DNA of 64,000 nt from JACVRW01 sp963751105. Lineage in GTDB: Bacteria > Actinomycetota > Thermoleophilia > Solirubrobacterales > Thermoleophilaceae. The position numbers and the translations under genes were made by a program. Position 1 is the first letter of the stretch, and each line of letters starts with the position of its first letter. The notes beneath the pieces are model-generated. The model was not told where the DNA came from, searched no databases, and saw nothing but the letters and a program-made list of their open reading frames with translations. Of the stretch, positions 49,700 to 56,947 are shown one piece after another. The stretch is taken from positions 1,426,001 through 1,490,000 of the forward strand of contig CAVVTG010000002.1 of assembly GCA_963751105.1 (NCBI GenBank). The letters are read 5' to 3'.

Positions 49700-50680
49700 A
49701 TGGCCACTTTCGATCAGCTTTCCGCGGAGCAGCGGGCGATCGTCGAGCTCGTCCTGCAGCAGCAGAAGAGCTACGACGACCTGGCCGACATGCTCGGCCT
49801 GCCCGAGGAGCGGGTGCGCGAGCTCGCGCGCGGCGCCCTCGTGGACCTGGCCCCCGTGAGCGCCCGCGGAGTCGAGGAGGACTGGCGCGGCCAGCTCGCG
49901 GACTACGTGCTCGGCCAGCAGTCGGGCGCGGAGGCCACCGCCACCAAGGGTCATCTGCGTCGCTCTGAGGCGGCCCGCACCTGGACGCGCTCCCTCCTCG
50001 ACTCGCTCGAGCAGCTCTACGTCAACGGCTCCCTGCCCGCCGTGCCGGAGGGCGAACGCGGCCGGCGAGCCGCGGCCGGGGCCCGGACGGGAGCCGGCGC
50101 ACCACTGGCGAGCGAGCCCACCTCACCAGCGGTCAAGCGCCGCCGCCTGATCGCGGCCGCCGCCGCTGCCGTGGCGGCACTGCTCCTGATCGTGCTGGTC
50201 TGGCCCGTGGGAGTGCTCACCGGTGGAGACGAGGAGAGCGAGCCCGCCGCCGCCGGAGGCAACGCGGCGTCGTCTCAGGGCGAGGCCGCGGGGCAGACCG
50301 CGGGCGGCCGCCCGGCGGGCATCGCCATCGTGGTCGAGCAGCGCGGTAAGCGCCAGCTGCTCGTTCAGGCGGCCAACCTCGACCCGAGCGAGGAGCGCCA
50401 GGCCTACGAGGTCTGGCTCTACAACAGCCAGGGCGAGGCGCGCTCGCTCGGCGGCCAGGTCACCGATCGTCAGGGCACCTATCAGGCCGTGGGCGCGCTC
50501 CCCTCGGACTTCGCCGACTATCGCTTCATCGACGTGTCGCTCGAGCCGCTCGACGAGGACCGCGGACATTCGGGCCGCTCGGCCCTGCGGGGGCGGGTGC
50601 CCAAGCTGCGGCAGGCCAAGGCGCAGGGCAATCAGACGGCGGTGCTCGGCCAGTCGGTGCTGCGGCCGCCCACCGGCTGA
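49700..50680 (+). CDS. Sigma region 4-like/RskA-type anti-sigma hybrid membrane protein
   Basis: The 326-residue protein starts with a helix-turn-helix resembling sigma-factor region 4: LSAEQRAIVELVLQQQKSYD, then DLADMLGLPEERVRELARGA. A linker, one membrane helix (LIAAAAAAVAALLLIVLVWP) and an outside domain follow. The outside domain has ANLDPSEERQAYEVWLYNSQ, VGALPSDFADYRFIDVSLEP and a closing SVLRPP, matching the RskA/anti-sigma-K C-terminal domain. Anti-sigma factors normally carry an N-terminal ASD/zinc domain instead. The fusion could hold a DNA-binding or sigma-like module at the membrane. No partner sigma gene is adjacent. The architecture is visible; the role is inference. Confidence 0.7.
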   Translation: MATFDQLSAEQRAIVELVLQQQKSYDDLADMLGLPEERVRELARGALVDLAPVSARGVEEDWRGQLADYVLGQQSGAEATATKGHLRRSEAARTWTRSLLDSLEQLYVNGSLPAVPEGERGRRAAAGARTGAGAPLASEPTSPAVKRRRLIAAAAAAVAALLLIVLVWPVGVLTGGDEESEPAAAGGNAASSQGEAAGQTAGGRPAGIAIVVEQRGKRQLLVQAANLDPSEERQAYEVWLYNSQGEARSLGGQVTDRQGTYQAVGALPSDFADYRFIDVSLEPLDEDRGHSGRSALRGRVPKLRQAKAQGNQTAVLGQSVLRPPTG

Positions 50681-50683
50681 GCC

Positions 50684-51580
50684 CTAGGCCGGTTCAATAG
50701 TCAGGGGACGGTGTGCCAGGAACCAGCTCGGTCCGGGCGCGCCACAGGTGAGCCCGGTGGCATCGATGCGTGTCCGCTCCACGGTGATGTCGAAGGGACC
50801 CTGCGGGGTGTCGATCCTCACCACCACGGTTGCTCGATCGATGCCATTCGTCGACACGAGTGACACGTCCTTGACCCGCGGCATCGCCAGACGCTCGTGT
50901 GCGAAGCCGATGGCTGCCTGCGCCGCCGGTGGGATGCCGATGCGCCCGCGGAAGAGCCCTCCAAGTACCTCACCCGCCTCCGCGGCCGCGACGACATCAG
51001 CAGCGGCGGAGGGCGGGACGCGCCCATACATGATCCCGAGAGGCAGGACGAGCACGGTGGGGGCGAACCGGCAGCCGCCAAGATGGCTCGCCTGCCACAC
51101 CTTCTCGGGGCGGCTCGCCGCCAGACTCGCAACCATTGGGCGGCCGCGCTCTCCGCAGCAGGGATCGTGCCGGCCGTGCGAGCACACCAGGTAGTGCGGG
51201 CTCGGATCGAGCCGGCCTCGCGAACCATCGAATGGGAGCTCGAGCAGCTCTGCCTCCTCGCTGAACTCGCCGCAGCGAACGGACCTCGCCGCGTCGCGCG
51301 TGTCTACGAGCATCCAACGACGCCGCGTGCCCTCGGGGGCGCGTCCCGGACGACGAATGGCCTGAACGCGCACGCCGTCTTCTCTGGCCCGGGCCTCGAC
51401 TGCCAACGCAGTGTCGCGCTCGAAGCGCGACGTGCGCAATCCCTCCGGCCCCCACGGGAAGGGCTGCTCGACGAGTAGCAGGCGAGCGGCGGGGAAGGCG
51501 GTCCCGAGCATCGGGTCACTGCGGCGATCAGCGCGGACCGCGCAGCGCTCCGAAGCCGCGGGCCACTGCGAGCGGGTCAC
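50684..51580 (-). CDS. Apd1/sucrase-ferredoxin-like thioredoxin-fold [2Fe-2S] protein
   Basis: The 298-residue protein matches the sucrase/ferredoxin-like (Apd1/Aim32) family of thioredoxin-fold [2Fe-2S] proteins. It has LVCSHGRHDPCCGERGRPMV with Cys133 and Cys141/142, and the motif SHLGGCRFAPTVLVLPLG. In Apd1 the last two cluster ligands are the histidines of HxGGH; here the second is Cys170 (HLGGC), so a Cys3His site is predicted. GTG 51580 overlaps the JmjC stop by 4 bp. The position makes it a possible electron donor for the JmjC oxygenase and a partner of the repeat peptide. Family is good; redox role is inference. Confidence 0.82.
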   Translation of the reverse strand: MTRSQWPAASERCAVRADRRSDPMLGTAFPAARLLLVEQPFPWGPEGLRTSRFERDTALAVEARAREDGVRVQAIRRPGRAPEGTRRRWMLVDTRDAARSVRCGEFSEEAELLELPFDGSRGRLDPSPHYLVCSHGRHDPCCGERGRPMVASLAASRPEKVWQASHLGGCRFAPTVLVLPLGIMYGRVPPSAAADVVAAAEAGEVLGGLFRGRIGIPPAAQAAIGFAHERLAMPRVKDVSLVSTNGIDRATVVVRIDTPQGPFDITVERTRIDATGLTCGAPGPSWFLAHRPLTIEPA

Positions 51581-52809
51581 GCCGGAACGACGATGCCTTC
51601 TCGCAGGAGACGGCGGCTCACCGTCAACTGGTCGGTCGCGTCGAGACCGGGAAGCTCAGCCGGGGAGAACACGCCCCGATCGACGATGACGCCGATGGCG
51701 TCTGCCGTGCTGGCGGGGAGGTCGATGCTCCGATCGAGGAACTCGAGCCGCACCAGCTCGCCGTCGTCGTCGGACACGAGCCGGAGCCGCAGAGCATGTC
51801 TGCGCAGCAGGGGGGTATCCAGGGTGAGCGCGTCCGCGGCGGCGAGCTGCGCGAGCGGACCGAGGGCCTGGGGGCGCGTGCGCTGGATGAGGTTGGTCCC
51901 GAGCCGCTCGGCGATCCGGGCCGTCGGGACCTCCTCTAGAGCTTCTTGCAAGGCCGCCACGGTCGTCCTGAGGTGGGGCGCGAGCACGTCGGGATCGCCG
52001 AGGTCGGCGCCAACGGGCAGTGACACGCGCAGCTGAGAGTCATCCTGCACCGCCTCGAGGAGGAACCGCACCAGCTCGTAGCGAGTCAAGGGGTGCACGC
52101 CGACGGTCAGGTGGATCGACGTCTCTCCCAACGCGAGGGCGGAGTGCACCGTGCCACGCGGCAGGTACAGCGCGTCCCCGGGCTCGAGGACCGTGTCGAT
52201 CAGCGGCTCCCCGGCAACCCGCTCGGCGATCTCGGACTTGAACCTCTCAAAAGGCTGGTTTCCCAGCGGGTCGGTGACGACTGGCGCGTGGATGGTCCAG
52301 TGCTTGCGCCCGGACACCTGCAGGACGAACACATCGTGAACGTCGTGGTGAGGCGCAAAGCCCTGGTTTTGCGGCGGGGTGATGTACGCGTTGACCTGGA
52401 CCGGATGGCCGAGCTCGTCGGCGAGCCGTGCGGAGAAGTCGACGAGCGGAGGCCATGTTCGGTGCAGGCCTTGCAGCACCAGCGTCGAGCCATCCGCGAG
52501 CGCGGCCAGCACCTTGTCGTCGGCCGCCTGGTCCGCGATTGCGGCCCCGGCTCCTCCACCCCTGGTGAACGAAGCTGCCGGCCGGACCGCGCCGTCCTTC
52601 GCCATGCGCAGGAACGGCGTGCGCAGCCCGCGCTCGGACACCAGCTCGTCTACTGCCCTGGCGTCGATCAGGTCGGTGAAGCCCGACGAGAGCTCAGCCG
52701 CGCGGGACAGCCGCGGCGCACGACCCCAGTGTCCCTCGGCGAATTCCCGCGTGGAGCAGGCGACACAGCGCGCCAGCGCCGTGTCGCCTGTCAGCACGTC
52801 AACGGCCAC
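51577..52809 (-). CDS. JmjC/cupin 2-oxoglutarate-dependent oxygenase
   Basis: The 410-residue protein has a JmjC domain in its first 250 residues. It reads LVDFSARLADELGHPVQVNA, YITPPQNQGFAPHHDVHD with Fe ligands His154 and Asp156, DVFVLQVSGRKHWTIHAPV, and the distal His222 in ALYLPRGTVHSALALG. The C-terminal half is helical and ends with a winged-helix-like segment, as in the bacterial ribosomal oxygenases RoxA/YcfD and MINA/NO66. Those hydroxylate ribosomal proteins. Here the gene lies 14 bp after a repeat-peptide gene and overlaps an Fe-S protein gene, so a peptide substrate is plausible. GTG 52809 is the start. Confidence 0.85.
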   Translation of the reverse strand: MAVDVLTGDTALARCVACSTREFAEGHWGRAPRLSRAAELSSGFTDLIDARAVDELVSERGLRTPFLRMAKDGAVRPAASFTRGGGAGAAIADQAADDKVLAALADGSTLVLQGLHRTWPPLVDFSARLADELGHPVQVNAYITPPQNQGFAPHHDVHDVFVLQVSGRKHWTIHAPVVTDPLGNQPFERFKSEIAERVAGEPLIDTVLEPGDALYLPRGTVHSALALGETSIHLTVGVHPLTRYELVRFLLEAVQDDSQLRVSLPVGADLGDPDVLAPHLRTTVAALQEALEEVPTARIAERLGTNLIQRTRPQALGPLAQLAAADALTLDTPLLRRHALRLRLVSDDDGELVRLEFLDRSIDLPASTADAIGVIVDRGVFSPAELPGLDATDQLTVSRRLLREGIVVPA

Positions 52810-52823
52810 GTCTGATCGAGCTT

Positions 52824-53060
52824 CTACGCGCCGCTGTCGGCAGGCCCTTCTGGGCCGGGCTCCGCGGGACCGTCGGCTCCGCCGTCTCCGGTGTCGGCGC
52901 CGCCGTCGGCGGGACCTTCGGGGCCGGGCTCCGCAGGGCCGTCGGCTCCGCCGTCTCCGGTGTCGGCGCCGCCGTCGGCGGGACCTTCGGGGCCGGGCTC
53001 CGCAGGGCCGTCAGCCCCGCCGTCTCCGATGCCCGTCGTGATGTCTTCCTCTTCAAGCAC
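52824..53060 (-). CDS. 78-residue acidic repeat peptide, candidate RiPP-like precursor
   Basis: A short frame from GTG 53060 encodes MLEEEDITTGI and then three near-identical 23-residue units built from GDGGADGPAEPGPEGPADGG. It has 21 Asp/Glu and no Lys, Arg, Cys, His or aromatic residue. A perfect Shine-Dalgarno GGAGG lies 7 bases before the GTG (53068-53072), so it is very likely translated. The gene is followed after 14 bp by the JmjC oxygenase and then the Fe-S protein. The N-terminal ~11 residues could be a short leader, and the repeats core units for Asp or Pro hydroxylation. It is a proposed modified peptide; the product is unknown. Confidence 0.6.
   Translation of the reverse strand: MLEEEDITTGIGDGGADGPAEPGPEGPADGGADTGDGGADGPAEPGPEGPADGGADTGDGGADGPAEPGPEGPADSGA
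52827..53027 (-). repeat. 69-bp tandem repeat inside the repeat peptide gene
   Basis: There are three in-frame copies with a 69-bp period (units starting at 53027, 52958 and 52889, the last shortened to 63 bp). Copies 1 and 2 encode the same 23 residues; the third ends PADSGA before the stop. Synonymous differences between copies (for example GGGCCGTCAGC versus GGGCCGTCGGC) suggest selection on the protein. Confidence 0.9.
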
Positions 53061-53067
53061 TTGATGA

Positions 53068-53072
53068 CCTCC
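53068..53072 (-). promoter_or_regulatory. Shine-Dalgarno sequence deciding the repeat-peptide start
   Basis: GGAGG on the minus strand, 7 bases before GTG 53060. It fixes the start of the 78-residue peptide and is stronger than most ribosome binding sites in this window. Confidence 0.75.
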
Positions 53073-53141
53073 GAATAGCTGTCGCCCGATGACGTACCGA
53101 GCGGAGGCTACGCCATCGCCTTGCTGCGCAAAGGCCTCCGG

Positions 53142-54755
53142 TCAGGCTCGGGGAAGCAGCTTCCCGGGGTTCATGATGCCCACGGGGTCGAGCCGGGCCT
53201 TGGCCGCACGCAGGACCTCGACGCCCAGGTCGCCCACCTCCGCGGGCAGCCAGCGTGCGTGATCGGCGCCCACGGCATGATGGTGGGTGATCGTCCCGCG
53301 TCCGGTCACGATCGCCTCAGAGGCCGCGGTCTTGGCCCGCTGCCATTGCCCGGCGGCGTCGTCGGCCCGCGGAGCCAGGACGGTGAAGTACAGCGACGCT
53401 CCGGAGGGGTACAGGTGCGAGACGTGGCACATCACGACGCTGCGCTCGCCGAGGGCGCCGCTCAGCGCGCCGGCCACCGCGCCGTAGAGCGCCTGGAGGT
53501 TGCTCCACGCCGTTGCGGTCTCGAGCGTCTCGACCAAGAGGCCACGGTTGAGCAGCTCGTCGCGCAGATAGGGCCCGGCGTAGCGGGTTCGCCCCCAGGC
53601 CACCCCGGGCCGTCGGCCCAGCGCCAGGCCGCCACCGGCCCGCAGCAGCCCGCCGGCGAGACGGCGGCGGCGGGCCACGTCCTCGGCGTCGCCCTCGAAG
53701 CCGGCGATGGCGACGCATCCGCCCTCGTGGCCGCGCAGGCGCAGGTAGCGACGCCCGAGCCTCTCGGCGGTGCTGCCGCTGGCGGCCAGGGCCATCCCCA
53801 TACGGGTCTCGTGCTCGTCGGACAGGCGCGCGATGTCGGGCGAGGCCTCTCGCTGCTCCATGACGCGGAAGGCGTCACAGCCCTCGGCGAAACTGCGAAA
53901 CGACCAGCCCTCGTAGTGGCGCAGCTCCGGGGCCGGGCGAACCCTCAGGGTGGCCTCGCAGATCACCCCGAGCGTGCCCTCGGACCCGATCAACAGCTCC
54001 CGCAGGTCCGGCCCGGCCGCGCTCGCGGGCACCGGCACGGCCCGCACCTCGCCGGCAGGGGCGACGCAGCGCAGGCCCTCCACCAGCTCGTCGATGCGCC
54101 CGTATCCCGTGGAGGCCTGGCCGGCGGAGCGCGTGGCCACCCAGCCACCCACGGTCGAATACTCGAACGACTGCGGGAAATGCCCGAGCGTCAGCCCCTC
54201 GGCCGCGAGCCTGCGCTCGGCCTCGGGGCCGTAGAGCCCACCGCCGAAGGCCACGGTCAGGGAGGTCTGGTCGACCCGGTCCATGCCGTCCAACCGGCGT
54301 GTGTCGAGGCATAGCGCGCCGCTGAAGCCGTCGGCGGCGGGCTCCACCCCGCCCACCACGCTCGTCCCTCCGCCGAAGGGGATCACGGCGACTCGGGCGT
54401 CGGCACAGGCGGCGAGCAGCGCCGCGACCTCCTCGGCCGAGCCCGGTAGCACCACCAGATCGGGGGCGTTCGACGCGTCGCCGGAACGAAGGCGCAGGAG
54501 GTCCAGGTACGAGCTCCCGGTGGCGTGGGCCACCCGGGTCTCGCGGTCGGCACGGACGTGATCGGCGCCGACCACGGCGGCCAGCCGTTCGCGCACCACT
54601 GCCGGCAGCCGAGACTCGGGCAGGCGCACCGCCTCGAGCTCAACCGGCGGCGTCCGCTTTGCCTCATCCACGCCGAGCTCGTCGTGGAGCAGGCCGCGGG
54701 CGGCGTCGGGCAGCACGACGTCCATGCCGTCCTCCCCCCACCCCCACCAGCGCAT
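53142..54755 (-). CDS. FAD-binding oxidase, alkyldihydroxyacetonephosphate synthase-like
   Basis: The 537-residue protein is of the VAO/PCMH flavoprotein fold. FAD-binding pieces are VAVIPFGGGTSVVGGVEPAA, LGHFPQSFEYSTVGGWVATR and ELLIGSEGTLGVICEATLRV. The C-terminal cap ends with GTITHHHAVGADHARWL and DPVGIMNPGKLLP. The HHH motif and overall length resemble alkyl-DHAP synthase (AGPS), which makes ether lipids. Other AGPS-like members are generic FAD-linked dehydrogenases, so the ether-lipid role is tentative. ATG 54755 sits in a TGATG overlap with the SRPBCC gene. The 81-bp gap to the repeat peptide lets both be on one transcript. Confidence 0.85.
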   Translation of the reverse strand: MRWWGWGEDGMDVVLPDAARGLLHDELGVDEAKRTPPVELEAVRLPESRLPAVVRERLAAVVGADHVRADRETRVAHATGSSYLDLLRLRSGDASNAPDLVVLPGSAEEVAALLAACADARVAVIPFGGGTSVVGGVEPAADGFSGALCLDTRRLDGMDRVDQTSLTVAFGGGLYGPEAERRLAAEGLTLGHFPQSFEYSTVGGWVATRSAGQASTGYGRIDELVEGLRCVAPAGEVRAVPVPASAAGPDLRELLIGSEGTLGVICEATLRVRPAPELRHYEGWSFRSFAEGCDAFRVMEQREASPDIARLSDEHETRMGMALAASGSTAERLGRRYLRLRGHEGGCVAIAGFEGDAEDVARRRRLAGGLLRAGGGLALGRRPGVAWGRTRYAGPYLRDELLNRGLLVETLETATAWSNLQALYGAVAGALSGALGERSVVMCHVSHLYPSGASLYFTVLAPRADDAAGQWQRAKTAASEAIVTGRGTITHHHAVGADHARWLPAEVGDLGVEVLRAAKARLDPVGIMNPGKLLPRA

Positions 54756-55204
54756 CAGGACGTCTCCTCCCCGCCCACCAGCAGGGCGAGGCCATCGAGC
54801 GCACCCTCTACCTGTCGGGCGGCCGCGGCCCGCATCTGGAACGGGCTCAGACGGGCCCAGCCGCGGGGACGGTGCTCGACCGCGATCCGGACGAGCGTCT
54901 CGCCGCCGTCGGCGGGTTCCAGGTTGATCTCGGTCATCGACGAGCTGAGCAGGCGCTCGAAGGGCGATTCGTCGAGCTCCTGGCGCCAGCTGAAGTGCGC
55001 CGGCTCCTCCGCCTCGAGGCGCGTGAAGTCGGCCCTGACGGCCTTGCCGCCCGGCGACTGGAGCACCTTTGTCCAGGCCTGCGGCGAGGCCTCCTCGACT
55101 CGGGTCACGCCCGGCCACCACGCGGGCAGCCGGTGTGGGTCCGAGATGACCCGCCAGATCTCCTCGGGGCCGGCCGCCACCCTGCGTTCACCCCGCACGA
55201 TCAC
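54755..55204 (-). CDS. SRPBCC (START-like) domain protein
   Basis: This 149-residue SRPBCC protein begins at GTG 55204 (VIVRGERRVAAGPEEIWRVI), overlapping the apt stop in a GTGA junction. It has ISDPHRLPAWWPGVTRVEEA, ARSSMTEINLEP-like helices and GGETLVRIAVEHRPRGWARL. The fold binds hydrophobic ligands. There is no visible catalytic signature. It is sandwiched between apt and the FAD oxidase with overlaps on both sides, so it is co-translated with them. It may chaperone the oxidase substrate or product; this is a guess. Confidence 0.75.
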   Translation of the reverse strand: MIVRGERRVAAGPEEIWRVISDPHRLPAWWPGVTRVEEASPQAWTKVLQSPGGKAVRADFTRLEAEEPAHFSWRQELDESPFERLLSSSMTEINLEPADGGETLVRIAVEHRPRGWARLSPFQMRAAAARQVEGALDGLALLVGGEETS

Positions 55205-55722
55205 TCGGAGTCGTAGACGACGAGCGACTGGACGTCGTAGCCGGCCAGGCGCCGGCGGCCGTCGAGAAAGGCCAGTTCGATCACGAACGCGCATCCTGCC
55301 ACGACTCCGCCGGCCTGCTCCACGAGACCGCAGAGCGCGCCGGCCGTGCCGCCCGTGGCCAGCAGATCGTCGTGCACCAGAACGCGAGCGCCGTCGCGCA
55401 CCGCGTCGGCGTGCACCTCGAGCGCGTCGACGCCGTACTCCAGCTCGTATTCGACCGACGCCACCTCCCGCGGCAGCTTGCCCGGCTTGCGGGCCAGGAT
55501 GAAGCCCGCGCCCGACGCCGCGGCCACCGCCGCGCCGAGCACGAAGCCGCGCGCCTCCGCCGACACCACGAAGTCCACCGAGCGCGCGGCCGCGTAGTCG
55601 GCCAGCCTGTCGATGGCGTGCTGCAGCGCGCCGGCGTCGAGGAACAAGGGCGTGATGTCCTTGAACACGATCCCCGGCTTGGGGAAGTCGGGAATGTCCT
55701 GGATGTGGTCCTCGAGGCGCAT
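55201..55722 (-). CDS. apt: Adenine phosphoribosyltransferase
   Basis: The 173-residue APRT salvages adenine with PRPP to AMP. It begins MRLEDHIQDIPDFPKPGIVF (the family's IPDFPKPG box), then KDITPLF, the active-site region VVSAEARGFVLGAAVA and KLPREVASVEYELEYG. The PRPP-binding loop is RVLVHDDLLATGGTAGALCG. Length and motifs are standard. It follows the MerR gene by 14 bp and leads directly into the SRPBCC and FAD-oxidase genes. In many Actinobacteria apt lies near relA; here it has a different neighbourhood. Confidence 0.95.
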   Translation of the reverse strand: MRLEDHIQDIPDFPKPGIVFKDITPLFLDAGALQHAIDRLADYAAARSVDFVVSAEARGFVLGAAVAAASGAGFILARKPGKLPREVASVEYELEYGVDALEVHADAVRDGARVLVHDDLLATGGTAGALCGLVEQAGGVVAGCAFVIELAFLDGRRRLAGYDVQSLVVYDSE

Positions 55723-55736
55723 TGACGCCGTGCGGG

Positions 55737-56471
55737 TCAGCGCGCGAGCTTGCGCAGGTCTCGGACCAGAAGGAGGTGCTTCAGGTGCGAGGCGATCGCG
55801 GCCAGGTTCTCCAGGGCCTCCACCGCCTCCTTACGGCGCTCCGGGTTGCGCGAGCGCAGCGCCGGGGCCAGTATCTGCTCGAGCAGGGCCGCCTCGCGAT
55901 CGGCTGACGTGCGGAACACCCGCAGGTTTCGCCCCCCGACCCCGAAGCGCTTGAGCTCGGTCACGGCGCGCACGATCTCGCGCTCGGTGTCGTCGTAGAG
56001 CGTCTCGCCGTCGTGCTTCTCGCCCTTGATGACGCCGAAGTCCTCGAGCTCCTTGACCAGTGCGGGGTCGGCGCCGGTGTCGTCGAGCACCTCCTCCAGC
56101 CGGTACTGGGAGCCGGGGCCGCGCAGCGCGAAGGTGGAGCGCCGTGGTCCACGTGGATCCTGCCCAGGGGCGGGAGTGGCCGGCTCCACGTCGCTGCGGC
56201 CCTGAGCCAGCTCCTGGCGGATCACCCTCAGCGGCAGAAACTCGTCGCGCTGGAGACGCAGGATGGTCCGTAGCCGGTCCACGTCGGCCTGGAGGTAGAG
56301 CCGGTAGCCGCCCGGGGTGCGGCGCGGCGCGAGCAGCTTCTGGTCCTCCAGGTAGCGGATCTTCGAGATCGAGATGTCGGGAAACTCGCGCTCGAGCTGC
56401 TTGGTCACCGCGCCGATGGTGAGCGCCTTCTCCTTGCGGGGAGGCGCTTCTCCTGTGACCTCGGTGCTCAA
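55737..56471 (-). CDS. MerR-family regulator (FtsR-like)
   Basis: The 244-residue protein has a MerR-type winged helix (KALTIGAVTKQLEREFPDIS, ISKIRYLEDQKLLAPRRTPG, GYRLYLQADVDRLRTILRLQ). The C-terminal half is not a metal site but a long helical region (LKRFGVGGRNLRVFRTSADR, EAALLEQILAPALRSRNPER). This matches actinobacterial FtsR/Rv1828-type regulators, which bind DNA and control growth or ftsZ. Its start is in an ATGA overlap with the FHA gene, the same neighbour order as garA-Rv1828 in Mycobacterium, which strengthens the call. The ligand is unknown. Confidence 0.85.
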   Translation of the reverse strand: MSTEVTGEAPPRKEKALTIGAVTKQLEREFPDISISKIRYLEDQKLLAPRRTPGGYRLYLQADVDRLRTILRLQRDEFLPLRVIRQELAQGRSDVEPATPAPGQDPRGPRRSTFALRGPGSQYRLEEVLDDTGADPALVKELEDFGVIKGEKHDGETLYDDTEREIVRAVTELKRFGVGGRNLRVFRTSADREAALLEQILAPALRSRNPERRKEAVEALENLAAIASHLKHLLLVRDLRKLAR

Positions 56472-56947
56472 CGCTCGTCCAGATAGGTCAGCTTGTACTT
56501 GCCCACCTGCAACTCGTCGTCGTTCTGCAGGCGATGTGACTCGATCCGGCGCCGGTTGACGTAGGTGCCGTTGAGCGACCCGAGATCGTCGATGTAGAGC
56601 CCGTCGCGGCGGCTCACGAGGAGCGCGTGGTTGCGCGACACCGTGACGTCGTCGAGAAAGACCTCCGCCTCGGGGCTGCGGCCGATGGTCATGCGCTCGC
56701 CGGAGATGTTGAACGCCTCGCCCGCACGTCCTCCCCCGGACCGGATCACGAGCGTGGCGCTCTCGTGGGTCACCTTCTCGAGGTCCACCGCGCGCAGCTC
56801 ACCGCTCTCGTCGAGTTGGTAGACCTCGGTGGTGTCGCCGGGCTTACCCTCGCCGGGCTCGCCCAGGAAGGCGCCACAACGCTGGCAGTAGTTGGCCCCC
56901 TCCGCGTTGACGAAGCCGCACTCGGGGCAGTGACCGGCCGCAGGCAC
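56468..56947 (-). CDS. FHA-domain protein with N-terminal zinc ribbon, GarA/OdhI-like
   Basis: The 159-residue protein has an N-terminal zinc ribbon (Cys7, Cys10, Cys21, Cys24) and a short linker holding a Thr-Thr pair in GDTTEVYQLDE (Thr39-Thr40). The FHA domain has MTIGRSPEAEVFLDDVTVSR, NHALLVSRRDGLYIDDLGSL and NGTYVNRRRI, including the conserved Gly-Arg, Ser-x-x-His and Asn-Gly residues. GarA/OdhI carry a similar Thr-Thr kinase site that folds back on the FHA domain and switches off inhibition of 2-oxoglutarate dehydrogenase. The zinc ribbon is an addition. The GarA equivalence is inference from motif and synteny. Confidence 0.88.
   Translation of the reverse strand: MPAAGHCPECGFVNAEGANYCQRCGAFLGEPGEGKPGDTTEVYQLDESGELRAVDLEKVTHESATLVIRSGGGRAGEAFNISGERMTIGRSPEAEVFLDDVTVSRNHALLVSRRDGLYIDDLGSLNGTYVNRRRIESHRLQNDDELQVGKYKLTYLDER

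Noticed and set aside
52799..53056. An alternative basic frame (MKRKTSRRASETAGL...) over the repeat peptide
   Set aside because: It is in a shifted frame of the same repeat and lacks a ribosome binding site, whereas the acidic frame has GGAGG at ideal spacing.
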